In this document: piece by piece, positions 44,320 through 55,837 of the stretch
Layout of the letters: every line of letters begins with the position of its first letter
Numbering within the stretch: position 1 is the first letter of the stretch
NCBI GenBank assembly: GCA_001632425.1
Contig: KV425568.1
Span: 416,159 to 480,158, forward strand
DNA length: 64,000 nucleotides
Direction: 5' to 3'
Source: Neolentinus lepideus HHB14362 ss-1
Lineage: Eukaryota > Basidiomycota > Agaricomycetes > Gloeophyllales > Gloeophyllaceae
Notes under the pieces: model-generated
Told to the model about the DNA's origin: nothing
What the model saw: only the letters and a program-made list of their open reading frames with translations
The model's database searches: none
Position numbers and translations under genes: made by a program

Positions 44320-47157
44320 TTACAGAGAAATAATCCTAGTCCCGAAGTCCGCGACAGAATGTGGAAAGTTGGAGCCTGAACAGCTCATGAACATTAGAGA
44401 AGAGGGAATATTGAGACGGTGGGCAAGGGCGGCAACGGTTGCCGGATTGAATTGCTCTTTCACGAAGATCTACAGTGAACTAAAGTTGAATCCCCAGTAT
44501 ACTTGGTTATGGAAGCAACACACCAGATCCACAGTCATCTCAGGAAACGCTTCATCAAGTACTGGGTGAACAATCATGTCAATATTCTTACACAGCAACC
44601 GGTCCAAAGACTCACTCTTCCAATTCGCCTCCATCTCACTTGGGATGGCGTCCTCGTCATCACAGAAATGCACTAGCTTCAGATTGCTTGTCTCTTCATT
44701 CTGTCGCACATACAGCACCATCTGGAAGAGGTTGTTTATCTGATTCATCGGTTAACCTCTTTTCATGATCCACTACTATCATTGGCTCAGACTGTACCTC
44801 ATCTGTCTTGCATAGGACACATACAGGCTGTCTCCGCATACGCATCATCACCTCAGTCAGCCGTTCTGCCCAGTTTCGCGTATACGACCAGTTATGGAGG
44901 ATAACGTTCTGGTCGTAGGCCCAATACATCAGCCGGACAAAGCGACCTTTATTTTGCGCCGCGTAGAACAGGAGTATGATAGCAACGAGGTACGCGGCGA
45001 AGTAGCTGCTCGAGTAACAGGTCACATCAGACCAAATTGCTAGCAAAGACGATGGTGGTCGCACCCGAGTGTCGTGAGGTCGATAACGACATTCCCACAG
45101 AAGACCGCAGCGCATATAGCCAGGGTAACAAAGACAACACTCAACCTCGTCTTCGGCTCTCTGGGCAGTCTGCCTCTGCTGAACTTCAAAAACAATACAG
45201 CAAGCGGGAAAAGTGTCATCGTGCTCAGCCAAACCAAAGAGAACCTGCAAATCTATTAAATATCGGACAATATCCGTGTATTGACTTGTCACTTACATCT
45301 TCGATACAATGCTCAAACTTGCACCAGCACTCGCATACAATGCCCCGCTGAATGCGACAAAGGCGAGAACGGCGAGATACGGAGAGCCCGTCACAGGCAT
45401 AGTCTTGAGTAAGGACTTCGGTAGGACGCGGTCGTGTGCAAGACGTTCGATGAGCTCGCATGCGCTCAGTATTCCTAGACAATGAATCAATATCATGGCG
45501 TTTAAGTATTGGTGTGCATTTCAGTACCCGTGAGGACCCCTCCACAGAGAACCACTATCGCATCTATGACAGTCCAAATGCGCAGCCACTGTCCAGCAGC
45601 CTGTTATTATCTAAGGGTCAGTCCGAGGGCAGGAAACTGAGCTCAGGTACCAACCCTCTCGGCAAGATCACTCAACACATTCGCATCACTCGTGATCCTG
45701 TCAAGAGGGACGTTTGCGAGTACGAAAACCATAGTAACAGAGGTTAAGAATATTGCGCATAGATGGAGGTTCCGGAGCACTAAAGGGTATAGTCCAGGCT
45801 TGATACTGGCGATATAAGCTGGTGTGCCTACGAACCCATTTTAGCTGGAGAAGTTTCAGTGTACGAAATGGGATGGGACGCACATTCGAAGCCGGTCAAT
45901 CCGAGCATGCCGATGCATACGCCGTTGAATAGCTGATGTCCGATGCTGGCTGAGGATGCTGCTTGCCCTGCAGCCCAGTTCTCCTTGAGAAGTTGGGAGC
46001 CGATACGGCCCCATGAAACTGCTGACGCTGTCCAGATAACAAGCATTGTGATCACCTGGGAAGTGGATGCCATAAAGCAGGTCATTCCTCTCAGAACATT
46101 CGAACATGACCATCAAACGCACATGCAACGACAAAACAGCAAAGGCGACTCTTGCGCTCTCCTTCATACCGCTAAGACTAACAGCAGTAAATATTGTGAT
46201 GACCAGTATAGTACCGACAAATGTTGGGAACGGCAGCGTTACTTCGCCGGCGAGATACGACGCGGCTGTAGCTGCGGATACGACTGCAGTAGAAGCGAAA
46301 TCGAGAAGCGATATAGCGGCTCCTATCAGAGCGAGTGACTTTGATGTCACATTAAGTCTAATAACGAATTCAGGTAAGGTTGTAATTCGTACTCATGGCT
46401 CTTAGCTCACAAATAAGTGTAGGGGGCACCATTAATGGGGAGTGCGGACGCCAGTTCTTCCATTATAGGCCGCCAGAGAAAGAGCATTAAAGCAGCGATC
46501 ATCAGAGATATCGGAGAACTGGACAAATAGATGACTGTTGAGAACTTTTGTTCCAGGGAGCGGAAAGTGAACACACTAAACACCAGACACTGCGACAATC
46601 GCAGGTAAAACATAGAAAACGCTGCCAAACACGTCATTTCCGGACAGAGCGCTTGCCGTGAACTGCCCAAGAATCTTGCCTCTCCGCCTGTGCTGCAAAG
46701 TCTCTTCTCCGTGCAGGAGATCCTCACGAGTGAGAAAGACCGTAGATACGGTTCCCCAGCCGGAGAACTCGAACTCGTTGGATAAATTGAGAAACCGCGA
46801 GGGGATAGCCGTTGGTTTGACGCCGCCTCCCTCGCGCGGCCTGACACGCTGACGTCTAAGTACAATGTCGAATTGCGAATCGGCGAAGGAGGGTGGGTTG
46901 ACCGGAGACGCGACAGAATCCGATAGAGCAGCTATAAGACGCGGTGAAACATCGTACATCAGTGAATGCACTATCCGGTGCGCTCAGTGCTCACGGCGAT
47001 GTTCACGAGTTAGCGGCTCTATTGCAATCCAAGGGCCTTCCGAGTCTGAAGGAGAGTTGGTGGGTCGGCTCATCGCGTTACTCGTCCTGAAGCGTTTCCG
47101 ACGAGAACTTTGAATATTTTGGAGCTCGAAAGGTGTCTCGTCCTTTCCGGCGACCAT
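44320..47157 (-). CDS. APC-superfamily amino acid permease
   Basis: Thirteen reverse-strand exons join in phase to 721 residues: 47157-46995, 46931-46584, 46534-46411, 46357-46123, 46055-45884, 45827-45655, 45600-45528, 45474-45297, 45244-45065, 45005-44798, 44739-44616, 44561-44524 and 44469-44320. After a hydrophilic N-terminus come about 12 hydrophobic segments. Family blocks include WRPIMEELASALPINGAPYT, LLNVTSKSLALIGAAISLLD, GMLGLTGFEC, VLCGGVLTGILSACELIERL and AAQNKGRFVRLMYWAYDQN. The cytosolic C-terminal domain (NNLFQMVLYVRQNEETSNLK, LDEAFPEMTVDL, GTRIISL) is typical of a fungal subgroup. It should import amino acids at the plasma membrane. Exon 12 is only 38 nt. The substrate is not predictable. 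Confidence 0.88.
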
Positions 47158-47524
47158 TTTGAATATATACTTTCACGAAGAAAGGATGTTCCGTGCTGGT
47201 CCTTTGACCTTTGAAACTTTATGGCATAGAGACCTATATGTGTAGTCAAAAGACAGCTTGAAAATAGACGGTTATCGACGTTTCATTAGCACTGCAAGTA
47301 CCAGACCTACCCAGGTATATGGGAAGTGGAAGACGAGAGCAAAATGCGTATGATGGCAGCTATAGTAGTCTCCATACGAGAGTCGGGATTTTCCTTCACG
47401 TGGGATGCGGTTACTCACTTATTAGCCGAGCCTCCGGATTGCCACAGGACGGAATATTAGCGACTGTTCACGAATTCCACCAGAAGTGAGCTCTGCACCC
47501 GCGGTGCATCCTTCATCCTACAAC
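47158..47524. other. Shared promoter region of the permease and Yip1 genes
   Basis: The two genes diverge from this 367-bp stretch. No repeat or clear TATA box was seen. Confidence 0.5.
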
Positions 47525-48620
47525 ATGGCATATGTATCCGTAGAGTCTGATGATGTAAGTCTATTGCATAGGATATGCTGTTACCCTTAGTTCACTTCGT
47601 ATTGACAGCGTTTTGAAGAAGGCCAAGAAGGGTTGCAGTTCAGATGTACGCTGTATAGGAGACATCGGCTACGTCTTTGAGCATTGATGATGACGTGACG
47701 ATATAGCGTTTCTGGGTGATCAGAGTGTACCAACGCAACAGAACGGAGGAGGATCCCAAGCCACGTCCCGAGGGCCAACAGGTTTCTGGACAGTAGAATA
47801 TTACCAGCCATTCTTCGATGTGGACACCAAAACTGTACGTCTTACTGTCTATACATCTTCCTCCTGGAGATAGTGACGACTGCTTCAGGTGCTGAAACGC
47901 TGCTATACCACCCTATTACCGACTTCCTCGTCATACTTATCGACGCACCTAACCCCAGCTGCGGACCTCTATGGTCCATTCTGGACGCTCACCACTCTGA
48001 TATTCGCGCTCTTTCTTTCCTCATCTCTCGCTTCCTCCATCTCAGCATATCTCTCTGATGCCAATGATCCCGTCGACTATAACTTCAGCTTGCTAAGTAT
48101 AGCCGTGTCGCTCGTGTATGCCTACGGCCTGGCTGTACCGGTGCTTCTATGGCTTGCACTGAGATATTTGGGTGTGGGAGAATGGAGTGTTGTCGAAGCC
48201 ATTGCTGTATGGGGATACGGTCAGTTCATTTGGATACCCGTATCCGTGAGTGCTTCCTGCGGATCTAACCATGACATTAATTAATGACTCCCTTCAGATA
48301 TTGTGTGTCATTCCAGTCCCGATACTTCGCTGGGTTCTCGTGGGCATTGCGTTTGGACTTTCAGGGTACTTCCTTGTGGCCAACGTATATCCCATTTTAG
48401 CTTCGGTACGTCATGCCGCGTTCGTTTTTTTATATAGCGCTCACAGTCTATCTTGAATCGTCAGGCAGAGACTAAGGCCGTGCGTCTTATGGTAATTATC
48501 GTAGCACTGCTCCATGCCGGTCTTGCGATATCCTTCAAGGTCCTGTTCTTCAGCTACTATATTGTAAAGGAGGTTGGACCTACTGATCCTCTCCCGACTG
48601 ATCCTGTTGGTCGTCTATGA
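47525..48620 (+). CDS. Yip1-family Golgi membrane protein
   Basis: Exons 47525-47554, 47609-47645, 47707-47834, 47889-48245, 48298-48405 and 48465-48620 join to 271 residues. An acidic N-terminus (DDRFEEGQEGLQF) leads to WTVEYYQPFFDVDTKTVLKR, the conserved Yip1-domain entry. Five hydrophobic segments follow, including YGPFWTLTTLIFALFLSSSL, AVWGYGQFIWIPVS and LRWVLVGIAFGLSGYFLVAN. Yip1 proteins interact with Rab GTPases and help ER-Golgi traffic. The pattern fits the YIPF1/YIPF2 branch best. The first exon is 30 nt and the second 37 nt, both supported by family conservation and phase. Confidence 0.9.
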
Positions 48621-48893
48621 CTGGTCTGTCTTATCCCAAAGCCTAGACTGTTATTTCTGGGCTGATATCTTGCCCAATATATACGGACCTCCGAACGACT
48701 CTGAATTCTCATCCGTTCATCAAGACGCTTTCTTTGACACCGAATACACTTGAGTTCTGCTCTACTTGATTTGGGAGTACTCCTTGCACATTTCGTACCA
48801 ACCACAAACCCAAGGAAACTTTCAAGAAATCACTGCAGTCATAGATGTTTTCCCACCTATAACTCACCACCGATAAAGGAAAGCTGCAGTCTT

Positions 48894-49058
48894 CTTAAGG
48901 GCAGAAAGTGAGCGTATAGTCGGCTTCTTGTTGGAGTTGCAAGTCCTTAAAGCAGTGTCAGAGCTCTCGTCGGAAGCATAGACGTAGGAGTAGGGGCAGT
49001 TGCTCCTTGCTCCGTCGTGAATATATGGGGGTACGCACTAAAGTAGTCATAGTATAGT
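48894..49058 (-). pseudogene. Decayed copy of the thaumatin-like gene 3' end
   Basis: The reverse strand reads NCPYSYVYASDESSDTALRT, then changes frame, then DYTLTFCP and stop. This matches NCPDSYVYAYDESSGTALYT...DYTLTFCP of the intact gene at 49557-50704, including an intron-like GTGCGTAC upstream (near 49036) at the same place. Only the last exon and a bit of the previous one are present. It lies directly downstream of the intact gene in the same orientation, as expected from a tandem duplication followed by loss. Confidence 0.75.
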
Positions 49059-49556
49059 ACTAGACGTCAGAGAGAGGTGGCAGCAGTGCATCACAAATTT
49101 AAAGCCTACTCTACAGTAGGCTTGATACGGCGCCTCCTAAATACGACTTATTGAGGAGGGCTATAGTTCATCATTAACAGTGATGGTTGCGCTCGATCAA
49201 ATGCTGATGTAACCAAGCGGTCGCTTGCGGCTACCGAAACTTCGGATCTCGATTCAATATCGTAGCATGCGTCGGAAAGTCTTGAGGTGGGCCATCCCCT
49301 TCCCTTCGGCCTAAAGATTATCGAAATCCCTCTAATGCCAGGCAGATATCTTGCAGCGCATGTCGCAGGCACAGGAAGTATTTTATCTACGAGAATCGAC
49401 CGAATGGCTCCTTTCATCATTGCATCCGAAAGTCCGAATCCACCAAAGAAGTTCGCGAGATCGTCACAAGCACCATATGCATCTGATTTTGAGACGCACA
49501 ATTAAGGTACACACCCAAAATTATTTATAACCGATAACCAAGGAAAAGATATGGAA
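49059..49556. other. Spacer between the thaumatin-like gene and its remnant
   Basis: No further recognisable thaumatin-like exons. Short frames only. Confidence 0.4.
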
Positions 49557-50704
49557 TTAGGGGCAGAAGGTGAGAGTGTAGTCGGCGTTCAAGCCGGAAT
49601 CGCAGGTATAGAGGGCAGTGCCGCTACTCTCGTCGTAAGCATATACGTACGAGTCGGGGCAGTTGTCCTCTGTCGCGCCAAATCAGCAAGGCCAGTGGAC
49701 TCCAAGAGGGGAAGGTACGTACTGAAATAGGAGTAGTATTGGACGCCGGACGACGGGCAGGTGGCCGCGGTGTCGTACTGGCCCGAGCAGCAGTTGGGCG
49801 AGTTGGACTGGTCGCCGTCCAAATTGGCATCACAAGCACTCTTGCAGCCGACGGGGAAGCCGGAGGAATCAAAGGGTCCCTTGAGAGCGGAGGGGCCTGC
49901 CACGGACATAAATCGAGGACCCTGATGATTGACGAGAAGAGAGACGTACAGTTGGGTCCCAAATCAACAGGGCAGGAAGGTACACCACAGTTTTGGTTGT
50001 TGTCAATTCTTGCGGGAAGGTTGTAACCGTCGACGAGCGAAACTAGATAAAGATAGTGGAATGAGCGTTCCAGAAGATAATTAATTGAACAGACGCTTAC
50101 TGTCATAATAGTCCTTGTTTCCGTCACCTTGCAGGGTCCATTCAGCCACAGTAGCGGGCGGAACACCCTGTAGGTCGTATCATAACTGAGCGTGCTGTGT
50201 TTCCATATACACTTTAACAGCGTACCGTGCCAGTGTGGGGATCACACTCAAGACCACCGTTGCAGCCGCCGTCGAGACACGAGTTGGGTCCCGGGTTTGT
50301 GCTGAAGTCGCAGTCACGACGGGCCTGGGTGACAAATCGCATATTAACTCCTGGCTTTATGGAACCAGCAGGAGCTTACCCAAATACGACCGGCCTTCCA
50401 ATTATCGGGTACAGTAAACGAAACTGAAGTGTATTCAGCTGCCTCCCATCTAAGAATGCGATGAGCCCGGGACATCTTTGAACATCGGAAGAGCTGCATA
50501 CCCAGTGGCATAGTCTGGTGTGGCGCTTCCTGCATTCAAATCTGTGAACATAGCGGGCCTGGCGCAGAGTTATCGAGACCGCCATCATCCGAGAGTCCGA
50601 GACACTGACCATATCGTGAAGGGGCAGCCGTTATAGACCGTGAACGTCCGAGCCGAGGCGAAGGACACGGCGGAAAGAGCAGCAGATACAAAGAAGGCCT
50701 TCAT
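49557..50704 (-). CDS. Thaumatin-like protein (GH152/PR-5 type)
   Basis: Reverse-strand exons 50704-50610, 50558-50502, 50449-50380, 50324-50226, 50167-50101, 50042-49950, 49896-49723 and 49669-49557 join to 255 residues. A signal peptide (MKAFFVSAALSAVSFASA) precedes RTFTVYNGCPFTIW, the thaumatin N-terminus. Further hallmarks are DISLVDGYNLPA, many paired cysteines (GCKSACDANLDGDQ, SPNCCSGQYDTAATCPSSG) and the closing DNCPDSYVYAYDE and DYTLTFCP. Fungal members are secreted and can act on beta-1,3-glucan, with roles in wall remodelling and fruiting-body ageing. All seven introns are 51-58 nt. A TATA-like box lies 77 nt upstream. Confidence 0.93.
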
Positions 50705-50780
50705 GACAGTTTAGAGGGGGGGGAGGGGTTCTGTCTCAAACTATCCTTTTGGATATGACTTTTGGTCTCTTCAGCAAGCC

Positions 50781-50789
50781 CTATTTATA
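50781..50789 (-). promoter_or_regulatory. TATA-like box of the thaumatin-like gene
   Basis: On the reverse strand TATAAATAG lies 77 nt before the start codon at 50704. Confidence 0.5.
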
Positions 50790-52283
50790 TGTTTTTCTTC
50801 AGACGACCCTGTGTTTGGCTTTATGCGCACCTGCTCTCTCGGGTCCGATGCGGCTAACGAGCCATGCAGACCAGTTCCCAATCTCAGGTACCATTCTCTT
50901 TGTTGTCGACGGCATGATGCTCATGTGGTCCGAAACTTGATGGGACGTAGCGTTTCGGCTCTGCGCAGACTGCGTCAAGGATGGCTGCATGGAGTGCGAT
51001 GGCCGCCGAGCGAGAAACATGCATCCTTGATCCTGCAGAAGAGGTGACAGACGGTCTTTGATATCATACTTAGTTGCATATCTATCTCTAGCGCTGCGCG
51101 CAGTGCTGGGCTTGGAATGCAACCGGACTCTCGGGGAAAAGGACGGTCCTCGTAGAGTGCGGCCCACATGATGTCTGCGTCTCATGTGAGTTGCTGGATA
51201 TAACATTGTCCGGGCTGAAGTGGGACTTAAGCCTCGACGCCTGGCAACGTCGGGAACAACGATGAGAGGAGTCGTAGACTCGGACCCATCATCCTTCGAG
51301 ACTCGACTGGAAGACGGCCATTCAATTCAACGCGTATCAGCGGCTGTTCTGAGACAGCCGCCGTACCGTCTGTTCCTTGCAATTTGCAAGCGAGCTCGCT
51401 TCTTTCATAGAGCATATTTTTACCCACCGCAACACATGGTGAGACCAGTAAAAATCTCAAGGATTGGCAGAAAAGGACCGACCATCTTGATTGATTTCAG
51501 TATTACTCTACTGGAGTAGGGTCTCCTATGTTCTCGCATCTATCAAAGACATGTGGGGGATAACAGTGTGTTTTGCGAGGGCAAGGCTCGGTGACTTCGC
51601 GTAAGGATTTAGAAATATTCGATTCTAAAACGCATCAAGCCGAGATGCCGGCTTGTCACGCTCTGGTTTTGTGATGGAGGTCGTCAGGAGGCTGAGCCCG
51701 TTTGGGTTATACCCTTGCCATAAATAGCATACGCCGTCACGGTCGCAGTTTAGAAATCAGAATCATCTCTTTTGTTACGGATGGACTAAGCGTCTCTATC
51801 CTGAACCTCACAGTGTGGTATCAGTGCAACTATAGGTACGTTAATAACTTAGGATTCTATCTTATGGGAAGTCATCCAGTTAGGCGTTGTCATGCATCAT
51901 GGATAGCAGAACCGTGTTATCGTTTCCCATCATCAACTAGCGGATATTGCTAGTACTATTGATCGAGGCAGTCCGACATGTATATGTGGTCGTCGAACGC
52001 CACCACGCTCGGCCAGATGAAGGTTGCATCAATCACCAGCGATGCATCATTGCAGGCGTTTACTCAGTTCTACTTGGACGCCCGACAAAGTCCTGCCCTG
52101 TCATCAAAAATTGCGGGTCCGGAATCCGAACAACGATAATATCATGATCATTATGTACTTAGTTGACCCTGGTTCGATGATTATGTGCGAGATGTACGGT
52201 GTCGATGAACGTGCCCGTAATACCGGTACTTGGGGAATAGACGAGTCACACGTGGACATCATGACTGCAGCTCTGCACTATTA
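50790..52283. other. Intergenic stretch, no gene recognised
   Basis: Short unconvincing frames only; AT content rises toward the transposon at 52284. Confidence 0.4.
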
Positions 52284-52637
52284 CACTGCGGGCACGGTAC
52301 CTTGTATTCGGCGATTAAATGGTGACTATATAGTGATTGAATAACTTATACAACTATCATAAATTATCTCCCAGAGGATATGGCGATTTTATACTCAGTT
52401 GGCTCTGCAATTTATTCTGCTTGTAGACCTCAGTCTTAGTGGGAAGATAGCTAGAGTGGGGTATTGGATTGCAATGAAGAACATATGGTGATAATATGAA
52501 ATTTACAATATATCTTATTATAATCCTGCCAACCTTATTCTGATTATATGTTGATCCTCTGATTATATGCTGATTATATGCTAATTTTATTTTGAGTCAT
52601 AATAAGATCAACTGAGGTCATCTGAGAACATATATTA

Positions 52638-53688
52638 CTGTTGTTTTTGGAACGTAAGGCGCGGCGCGGCTTTTCGCATGCAAAACGGCCTCCTGAATAG
52701 AAAAATCTGTAGCNNNNNNNNNNNNNNNNNNNNNNNNNNNNNNNNNNNNNNNNNNNNNNNNNNNNNNNNNNNNNNNNNNNNNNNNNNNNNNNNNNNNNNN
52801 NNNNNNNNNNNNNNNNNNNNNNNNNNNNNNNNNNNNNNNNNNNNNNNNNNNNNNNNNNNNNNNNNNNNNNNNNNNNNNNNNNNNNNNNNNNNNNNNNNNN
52901 NNNNNNNNNNNNNNNNNNNNNNNNNNNNNNNNNNNNNNNNNNNNNNNNNNNNNNNNNNNNNNNNNNNNNNNNNNNNNNNNNNNNNNNNNNNNNNNNNNNN
53001 NNNNNNNNNNNNNNNNNNNNNNNNNNNNNNNNNNNNNNNNNNNNNNNNNNNNNNNNNNNNNNNNNNNNNNNNNNNNNNNNNNNNNNNNNNNNNNNNNNNN
53101 NNNNNNNNNNNNNNNNNNNNNNNNNNNNNNNNNNNNNNNNNNNNNNNNNNNNNNNNNNNNNNNNNNNNNNNNNNNNNNNNNNNNNNNNNNNNNNNNNNNN
53201 NNNNNNNNNNNNNNNNNNNNNNNNNNNNNNNNNNNNNNNNNNNNNNNNNNNNNNNNNNNNNNNNNNNNNNNNNNNNNNNNNNNNNNNNNNNNNNNNNNNN
53301 NNNNNNNNNNNNNNNNNNNNNNNNNNNNNNNNNNNNNNNNNNNNNNNNNNNNNNNNNNNNNNNNNNNNNNNNNNNNNNNNNNNNNNNNNNNNNNNNNNNN
53401 NNNNNNNNNNNNNNNNNNNNNNNNNNNNNNNNNNNNNNNNNNNNNNNNNNNNNNNNNNNNNNNNNNNNNNNNNNNNNNNNNNNNNNNNNNNNNNNNNNNN
53501 NNNNNNNNNNNNNNNNNNAGGATTTTTCCTGTTCTTTCATTCTCAGAATTTTATTTGATATAATAAAAAAATGTGTACAAATTTCTATGCATGTACAGGC
53601 ACTGTGGAGGCCGTTACAGATTTTTCTATTCGGGAGGCCGTTTTGCGTGCGAAAAGCCGTGCCACGCCTTACGTTCCAAAAACAGCAG
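52638..53688. mobile_element. Inner inverted-repeat element with long ends, TA target duplication
   Basis: Ends of at least 76 bp start CTG(T/C)TGTTTTTGGAACGTAA and include AAAACGGCCTCC. The two arms differ at six positions, all transitions. TA flanks both ends (52636-52637, 53689-53690). The assembly gap begins exactly where the readable left arm ends. The long, nearly identical arms probably caused the gap. The class is unknown; TA duplication fits Tc1/mariner-like or similar elements. Confidence 0.8.
52714..53518. other. Assembly gap (run of N, 805 bp)
   Basis: All bases are N; the true length may differ. Any reading frame crossing it is an artefact. Confidence 1.
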
Positions 53689-53928
53689 TAAATACCTTCT
53701 TACAGTACACATTTGACTTTATCACACTATGCTCTGGCTTGCAATCTAGCACCTCATTCTGATGACATTCAGATGGTGTCTAGTATGATCACGTTGAATA
53801 AATGATGGAGTTAATTAGATATAATTTTGGCACATGCCGATGGAGTTTATCCTGATTATTTTTGTTATCTAATCCGCACATAATCACCATTTAATTACGG
53901 ATTACAAGGTACCTTGCCCGCAGTGTTA

Positions 53929-54314
53929 GTAAGTACTATGGCTTCTTTCTCAAGTCAATTATCCCTATTCAGCAAATGCTACACTGATGCTTCACCACAG
54001 CTTGCTGCCATTTTCTGAGAGCATTGGGAGCTGTGTACGCTAAAAACTCACGATTCCAATCAATCACACGTTCGCTGTGATCAAGGTCATGTGGATTGGA
54101 ATGTGCATGCAAAGAAGTCATGATACATGTGGCGACATGTGGCATACTAGAGAGCCTGTGTATAAGTTAGGTGAAAGGAAGAGATGAGTAACGTTAACAC
54201 CGTTACCCAGAAGAAGATTGAGAATACAATTACAACGGCACAGCCATGGATACTATCAGAGGAAAACGATCATGGGCCGTATTCTCGATGATGAACAGCG
54301 TTCCTGGCTGAAGA
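53929..54314. other. Short intergenic stretch
   Basis: Nothing recognised between the transposon and the end of the DUF7587-like gene. Confidence 0.45.
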
Positions 54315-55837
54315 TCATGTGAAGTGGTGTAGGAGCTCTCGTCTTGGAGGTGCGAGGATGCAAATTGCAGCGAAGGTACCGAAGATGAAACCCGTCACTG
54401 CTGACGAGGCGGTCATGACAAAGGAACTGTGACTGTTCTCAGATTCCTCTCTTGTCAACGCAGGTGCCACGGGTTTGGCAGGTCCACTGTTCGCCGATGA
54501 GCTGACTTGCGCATGCGGCTGTGATTGCTCTGCCTGCGGGACGTTACGTGGATCCAGTACATACGTAGACTGTTCGAGCCTAGATGCTGTTCCCATCGTC
54601 GTAGGCTCAGTCTCCTGCATCTCGATATGGATCTCAGGCTTCGACGAAAGTCCCGCTTCCGTCTCATCGTCTGTGCCGACCTGCGTCGACGCACAATCAT
54701 GGTCCCTCGCCATCCACTCCAGATCGTCGACGATACTCTGCAACCTCGCCACCTCAGCTACGACCTTCACCCTCCGCGCCTCCCGGATCTCTTCGCCAAC
54801 GGCGTTGACTATTGATCGAATCAAATCCGGGAGCTCAGGTTGATCCCGGACCCACCACTGTCCAGGCCATGCGGCAACGACCATGGCAAGCTGGTAGACC
54901 ATCACGGTGCTCGCGTCCAGGTCATCTAGGACCCGCTCGTAGAACCGGGCGCGCAGTAAACGCAGGGCCAGGTGCACCGATCCCGTTGTTGTATCTCGTA
55001 ATCGATCCTCGCGCTCCATCCGAAGGAACCGCTCCGACATCTGTTTGCAAAACTGGCGATACGTCGACTTCTTCTGGGTGTACTCCCATGTAAGTCGTGA
55101 GATAGCGCTCCTGTCTTTCTCTGCTGAGTCTGCAACAGGCCGAATGAAGTACGAAGGAAGAACATCCAGCACGGACAGGAGAGGTATCGAAGACAATACC
55201 GCCGAGCTAGGAATAGAGCCGTATACAAGTACGTCCTGGGATTCCAGTGCGAAACGATAGAATCTCCAGTGATTATTGTGGCGCCTGAAGACAATCAGGT
55301 AAGAGTCCGCCTCGATGTCTGCCTCACTGGACTGCCCACTTACTCTTTCGGAGCACTCTCCCTTAGAAGCTCAAGCGCTGTCACAGCTCGGTCGACCAAT
55401 GCCTTCGCATCGATCACAGCGATATGGACATCGTGTTTGACGCTGAGTTTGTAGCGCCTGCACGCCTCCCAGACGGCCCACGCGAAACTGAAAGATGTCG
55501 AAACAAAAGGTGATGAGGACTTCGTCGTCCAGTCTAGGTGCTTCACCGCATCAGCATACGAAGCTGTGAAGGCCCTCCCTTTCACGGCTCCTGTCCGCGG
55601 ACGTAGATTGACATCGGGGATTGACTCATCGTCCTCGGCATGGAACGATTCTCCTAGGAAGTAAGGATCGGTCTCATTGAAGCACGGTCCCAGCGGTCGG
55701 GGAGTGTATACTCGGAAGAGGAAAGGATTCCGGTCGACGAGCTTCTTGAATGAAAGCTCTGGTCCGAAGCCGTACTGCGGAAGGAGATCGAGTTGGTTGA
55801 GTTGCTCAGCCGGTGAGTCCTTTGTGTCGACTGCCAT
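54315..55837 (-). CDS. DUF7587-like protein with C-terminal membrane segment
   Basis: Two reverse-strand exons (55837-55344, 55284-54315; intron 59 nt) join to 487 residues. The N-terminal domain (FLFRVYTPRPLGPCF, SPFVSTSFSFAWAVWEACRR, VHIAVIDAKAL) has the R-x-x-T/S, FVSTS and I-D-A pattern of DUF7587, an ADP-ribosyltransferase-like-looking fungal domain. The next part is helical (RLTWEYTQKKSTYRQFCKQM). A Ser/Gln/Pro-rich linker follows. A hydrophobic segment near the end (TASSAVTGFIFGTFAAICIL) would make it tail-anchored. I chose ATG 55837 because it begins just before the domain; the upstream in-frame extension to 55990 is less protein-like. Function is unknown, and the enzymatic idea is only an inference from fold resemblance. 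Confidence 0.75.

Larger units (their letters stand above)
52284..53925. mobile_element. Outer inverted-repeat transposon with TTA target duplication
   Basis: Terminal inverted repeats of about 62 bp start with CACTGCGGGCAAGGTACC at the right end (one base different at the left) and end in ATAAC on both sides. TTA flanks both ends (52281-52283 and 53926-53928). A TTA/TWA duplication is typical of PIF/Harbinger-type elements, so that class is my best guess. No transposase is visible, but 805 bp of the inside are unsequenced. A second inverted-repeat element lies inside it. Confidence 0.75.

Noticed and set aside
52635..53691. Long open frames on both strands crossing the run of N
   Set aside because: They exist only because N is read as an unknown residue; the readable ends are the inverted-repeat arms of a mobile element.
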